The position numbers were made by a program, and so were the translations under genes. A stretch of 64,000 bases of DNA from Gluconobacter sphaericus NBRC 12467 (GTDB lineage: Bacteria; Pseudomonadota; Alphaproteobacteria; Acetobacterales; Acetobacteraceae). Of this stretch, positions 61,364 to 64,000 are shown one piece after another. The stretch lies in contig NZ_BJMK01000003.1 in assembly GCF_006539125.1 (NCBI RefSeq), forward strand, positions 1-64,000. The letters are read 5' to 3'. The notes under the pieces are model-generated. The model ran no database searches. It had not been told where the DNA came from and saw only the letters and a program-made list of their open reading frames with translations. Each line of letters starts with the position of its first letter. Within the stretch, counting starts at the first letter, position 1.

Positions 61364-62554
61364 ATGCGCTCGAAAGCTCCGACCTTCCCGACCCCCGTTC
61401 TCCTGACCTCCAGTGAAGAGCTGGCCCGTATCTGCGAAAAATTGCAGAACGAGCCTTTCGTGACGATCGACACGGAATTTGTCCGGGAACGGACCTACTG
61501 GCCCGAGCTCTGTCTCGTGCAGCTCGCCGGAACCGAAGATGTTGTCCTGATTGACACTCTGGCGCCCGGTATTGATCTTGCCCCGCTTGGCGCCCTTCTG
61601 GCCAAGCCGGATTGCACCAAGGTCTTTCATGCCGCCCGGCAGGATCTTGAGATCTTTCTCCATATTTTCGATCGCCTCCCTGTCTCGGTTTTTGATACGC
61701 AGGTCGCTGCCATGGTAGCGGGCTTCGGCGATCAGGTCGGATATGACAGTCTGGTCGGCGCAATCACCGGCCGCAGCATCGACAAGGCGCACCGTTTCAG
61801 TGACTGGTCGGCCCGTCCGCTAAGCGCGGCGCAGCTCGCCTATGCCGCCGCTGACGTCACCCATCTGCGAACGGTCTATGAGGCGCTTCGCAAACAGCTT
61901 GCCGAGCAGGACCGTCTGCATTGGGCCGACTCCGAACAGGCGATCCTGACGGAAGAAAAAACATTCCGTCCCGATCCTCGTCGCTTGTGGGAAAAGCTAA
62001 AAGCCCGCACCAGCAATCGCCGGATGCTCGGCATTCTGCGTGAAGTCACCGCCTGGCGCGAACAGGAAGCGCAGAATGCCGATATTCCCCGTCAGCGCGT
62101 CATCCGTGATGAAAGCCTGTTGGAAATCGCAGCCGTTCATCCCGATACGGTCGAGGCTCTGTCCCGTATCCGGGGTGTGACCAAAGGGTTTGCCGACGGA
62201 AAGATGGGAAAGGGTCTTCTGGAAGCGATCCGTATTGCGCAGACTCTTCCAGAGTCTGAATTGCCAAAGCCCCCTTCGAAATCCGAACGCGCCCGCCCGT
62301 CTGCGGCCCTCGTTGCACTTCTGCGGGTTCTGTTGGCGGCCAAGTGTGAGGATCACAAGGTGGCGCCCCGTCTGGTGGCTTCTTCGGACGATCTGGATCT
62401 GATTGCCCTGGGCGAAACCGATGTTGGTGCGTTGAAAGGATGGCGGCGTGAGCTTTTCGGTCTGGATGCCCAGGCGCTGGTCCGCGGAGAAATTGCTTTG
62501 GCCGTGGTGAACGGCCTCGTAGAGCTTCAGCGCGTCGCCAAGCCGGTCGCATAA
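61364..62554 (+). CDS. rnd: Ribonuclease D
   Basis: A 396-residue 3'-5' exoribonuclease. The DEDD residues are in VTIDTEFVRERTYW, FHAARQDLEIF and LAYAAADVTHLRTVY. One or two HRDC domains make up the C-terminal half (RQRVIRDESLLEIAAVHP). It trims tRNA 3' ends and other small RNAs. Confidence 0.95.
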   Translation: MRSKAPTFPTPVLLTSSEELARICEKLQNEPFVTIDTEFVRERTYWPELCLVQLAGTEDVVLIDTLAPGIDLAPLGALLAKPDCTKVFHAARQDLEIFLHIFDRLPVSVFDTQVAAMVAGFGDQVGYDSLVGAITGRSIDKAHRFSDWSARPLSAAQLAYAAADVTHLRTVYEALRKQLAEQDRLHWADSEQAILTEEKTFRPDPRRLWEKLKARTSNRRMLGILREVTAWREQEAQNADIPRQRVIRDESLLEIAAVHPDTVEALSRIRGVTKGFADGKMGKGLLEAIRIAQTLPESELPKPPSKSERARPSAALVALLRVLLAAKCEDHKVAPRLVASSDDLDLIALGETDVGALKGWRRELFGLDAQALVRGEIALAVVNGLVELQRVAKPVA

Positions 62555-62689
62555 GAACCGCCTTCGACGTGGCGGGGAGTTTCTGGTAAGAAACGTCCCG
62601 AAGATGTTCCGGGTCCGGTGGGCCGGGATGGAAAATCAACAGGATATCGGGCCGGTTCAGGCACCGAAACGGGACAGGGAAACGAGCAT

Positions 62690-63385
62690 ATGGAGTGGAC
62701 GGACGAGACGATCGCCAGACTTCGCGATCTGTGGAGTCAGGGACTTTCGACCGCCGAAATCGGCCGCCAGCTCTCCATCACCAAGAATGCTGTCGTCGGA
62801 AAGGCTCATCGTCTGGGCCTGCCGCCCCGCCCGTCTCCCATTCGGAACCGCAAGGTCACGGACGGTGAAACAGGGACGACGGAAGCAACGCCCCGTCGCA
62901 AAAGCCCCTCCCGCGCCAAGGTTGCCGAACCTGCGGCAGTGGACCTGTTTGTGAATAAGGAAGCGGCTCCGGCCAAGGTGCCTGCAGCTGTTGCGGAGAA
63001 GGCGCCAGAAAAGCCTGCTGCTCCGGTCCGCAAAGCACCTTCTGTCGCCCCTGAAGCCGCGACGAAGCCTACGTCTCAGCCAGTCGATGCCTCGCATCCT
63101 CTTCCAGTGGCCGCCAAGGAACCCTTCGCGGCCCGCCGGGAGCTTGCTGCAGCTCCCAAGCCGGAACCTCGCGTTGCCCCTGTCCCACGTCCGGTCACGC
63201 CGCCGCGCTTTTCGACTGCGGGCATCGACCGTCCGACCCGCCGTGGCCCGTCCTGCTGTTGGCCTATCGGCGACCCCGGCACACCGGGTTTTCATTTCTG
63301 CGGTGCCACCCCGCTTCCTGGAAAGCCCTATTGTGCCGAGCATGCGGCCATTGCGTACGTAAAGATCCGCGACCGTCGCGATTAA
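62690..63385 (+). CDS. gcrA: GcrA cell-cycle regulator
   Basis: A 231-residue sigma-70 cofactor. The N-terminal helix-turn-helix MEWTDETIARLRDLWSQG with STAEIGRQLSITKNAVVGKA is the GcrA domain. A long Ala/Pro/Lys linker (about residues 60-175) leads to a conserved C-terminus, SCCWPIGDPGTPGFHFCGA and PYCAEHAAIAY. GcrA activates genes through methylated GANTC sites. The start at 62690 is the family MEWT. Confidence 0.95.
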   Translation: MEWTDETIARLRDLWSQGLSTAEIGRQLSITKNAVVGKAHRLGLPPRPSPIRNRKVTDGETGTTEATPRRKSPSRAKVAEPAAVDLFVNKEAAPAKVPAAVAEKAPEKPAAPVRKAPSVAPEAATKPTSQPVDASHPLPVAAKEPFAARRELAAAPKPEPRVAPVPRPVTPPRFSTAGIDRPTRRGPSCCWPIGDPGTPGFHFCGATPLPGKPYCAEHAAIAYVKIRDRRD

Positions 63386-63431
63386 AAGATGCATTAGCCT
63401 GAAAAAGCCGCCCTTCCATTAGGTTCAGGCC

Positions 63432-64000
63432 TCATAGGCAGAACAGAACGGTTGTAGCGAAGCAGATTGCCGAGAAGAAGGCATTCGGACATATGGCGGC
63501 GTGTTGCGACACGCCGCTGGTCCTTAAGGCGCCTGAACATGATCTTGATACGATTGTGGCGTTTATATTTCCGCCTGTCGTATTTGACTGGTTTCTCGAG
63601 AGATTTACGTCCTGGAATGCAGTGCCTGATTCCTTTTGCCTCCAGGGCATCCCTGAAGCAGCCGGCATCATAATCTCGATCCGTCAGCAACCACTGTGTC
63701 ATGGGAAGGCTGTCCAGCAGAGCCGAGGCACCGGCACCGGTGTCATCACTGACCTTGTCTAACTGTCATGAAAAGGCTCAACGGTCGTCCGTTCTGATCG
63801 GTGACCGACATGCAGTTTGGTGTTCATGTCCCCTTTGGTGCGATCGCCTGGGTTCTCCTTTTTCAGCGCAGGCTGGCAGCCGTGCGGTGCGTCTTGAGAG
63901 ACGTCGCATCAATCATAGTGGTCTGAGGATCGGCCTTTACAGCAGACAAACTATCCACGACCCGCATGAAAATGAATTTCACCTCAACGCAGACCATTAC
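63432..64000 (-). pseudogene. Broken IS5-family transposase, cut by the right edge
   Basis: On the minus strand, TTMIDATSLKTHRTAASLR (about 63870-63930), then VSDDTGAGASALLDSL, LLTDRDYDAGCFRDALEAKG, KSLEKPVKYDRRKYKR and finally FFSAICFATTVLFCL ending at 63432 align in order with an IS5-type transposase, but in at least three frames. The usual catalytic Glu context (RIEIMFGRLKDW) reads RIKIMFRRLKDQ, so the third DDE residue appears replaced by Lys. Stop codons after SLR and in GQ* add to the damage. The N-terminus is outside the window. This ends the gcrA side of the cluster. Confidence 0.8.

Noticed and set aside
1-64000. CRISPR arrays, tRNA and rRNA genes
   Set aside because: Read for regularly spaced repeats and for T-loop patterns; none was convincing anywhere in the window.

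Overview
The window looks like a chromosomal segment of an acetic acid bacterium (Acetobacteraceae), most likely Gluconobacter. The protein-level signs are an alphaproteobacterial core (alpha-type AddB next to AddA, the cell-cycle factor GcrA, RNase D, TypA), a periplasmic-oxidative accessory gene set (XdhABC, aldo/keto reductase, SDR, sugar transporters, FUSC exporter), remnants of IS5-family and IS481-family insertion sequences, and a decayed hopanoid C-3 methylase. GC content is high, so most long antisense frames are shadows. No tRNA, rRNA or CRISPR array was seen. These assignments come from reading the sequence; no database search was run.

Layout. 1-2.5 kb: an IS481-type transposase fragment at the left edge, an MFS exporter and a gene-poor, partly very AT-rich stretch. 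2.5-5.5 kb: BASS-type symporter, a RecD/Pif1-like helicase and thiopurine methyltransferase. 5.5-8.5 kb: hpnR-like debris, then the ferrous iron operon feoA-feoB plus a Cys-tailed membrane peptide. 8.8-16.6 kb: a copper island with a CsoR repressor, a minus-strand operon (small His/Cys protein, multicopper oxidase CopA, outer-membrane CopB, Met-rich periplasmic protein), a copper chaperone and a Cu(I) P1B ATPase, with a decayed IS5 element lodged between the last two. Similar C/G-tract motifs precede csoR, the minus-strand operon, copZ and the ATPase, suggesting one CsoR regulon. 16.6-27.5 kb: an alpha/beta hydrolase, cysteine synthase, a Fur-box promoter reading into a structured untranslated region with a terminator, a dipeptide-type ABC transporter without a binding protein, and xanthine dehydrogenase xdhABC.

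27.6-45.4 kb: a secreted glucoamylase-family enzyme, YqaE-like peptide, sugar porter, LysR regulator with FUSC exporter, SDR, a large PAS/GAF hybrid sensor kinase, an AKR5-like reductase, a beta-barrel porin, a flavin reductase domain protein, a TonB-dependent siderophore receptor behind a Fur-like box, an AAC(3)-like acetyltransferase and QueF. 45.6-63.4 kb: mostly housekeeping genes (TypA, DadA, a TrxB-like flavoprotein, GT4 glycosyltransferase, TsaE-AddB-AddA, thioredoxin, RNase D, GcrA) plus a His/Lys-rich secreted protein and a 707-residue protein with a GT-A-like C-terminus. A broken IS5-family transposase closes the window.

The most attractive undescribed candidate is at 18412-18678. 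A 15/19 match to the Fur box overlaps the -35 of a good promoter, followed by about 215 nt with no convincing coding sequence but four hairpins, the last a rho-independent terminator. It could be an iron-regulated small RNA or an attenuating leader for the ABC transporter operon.
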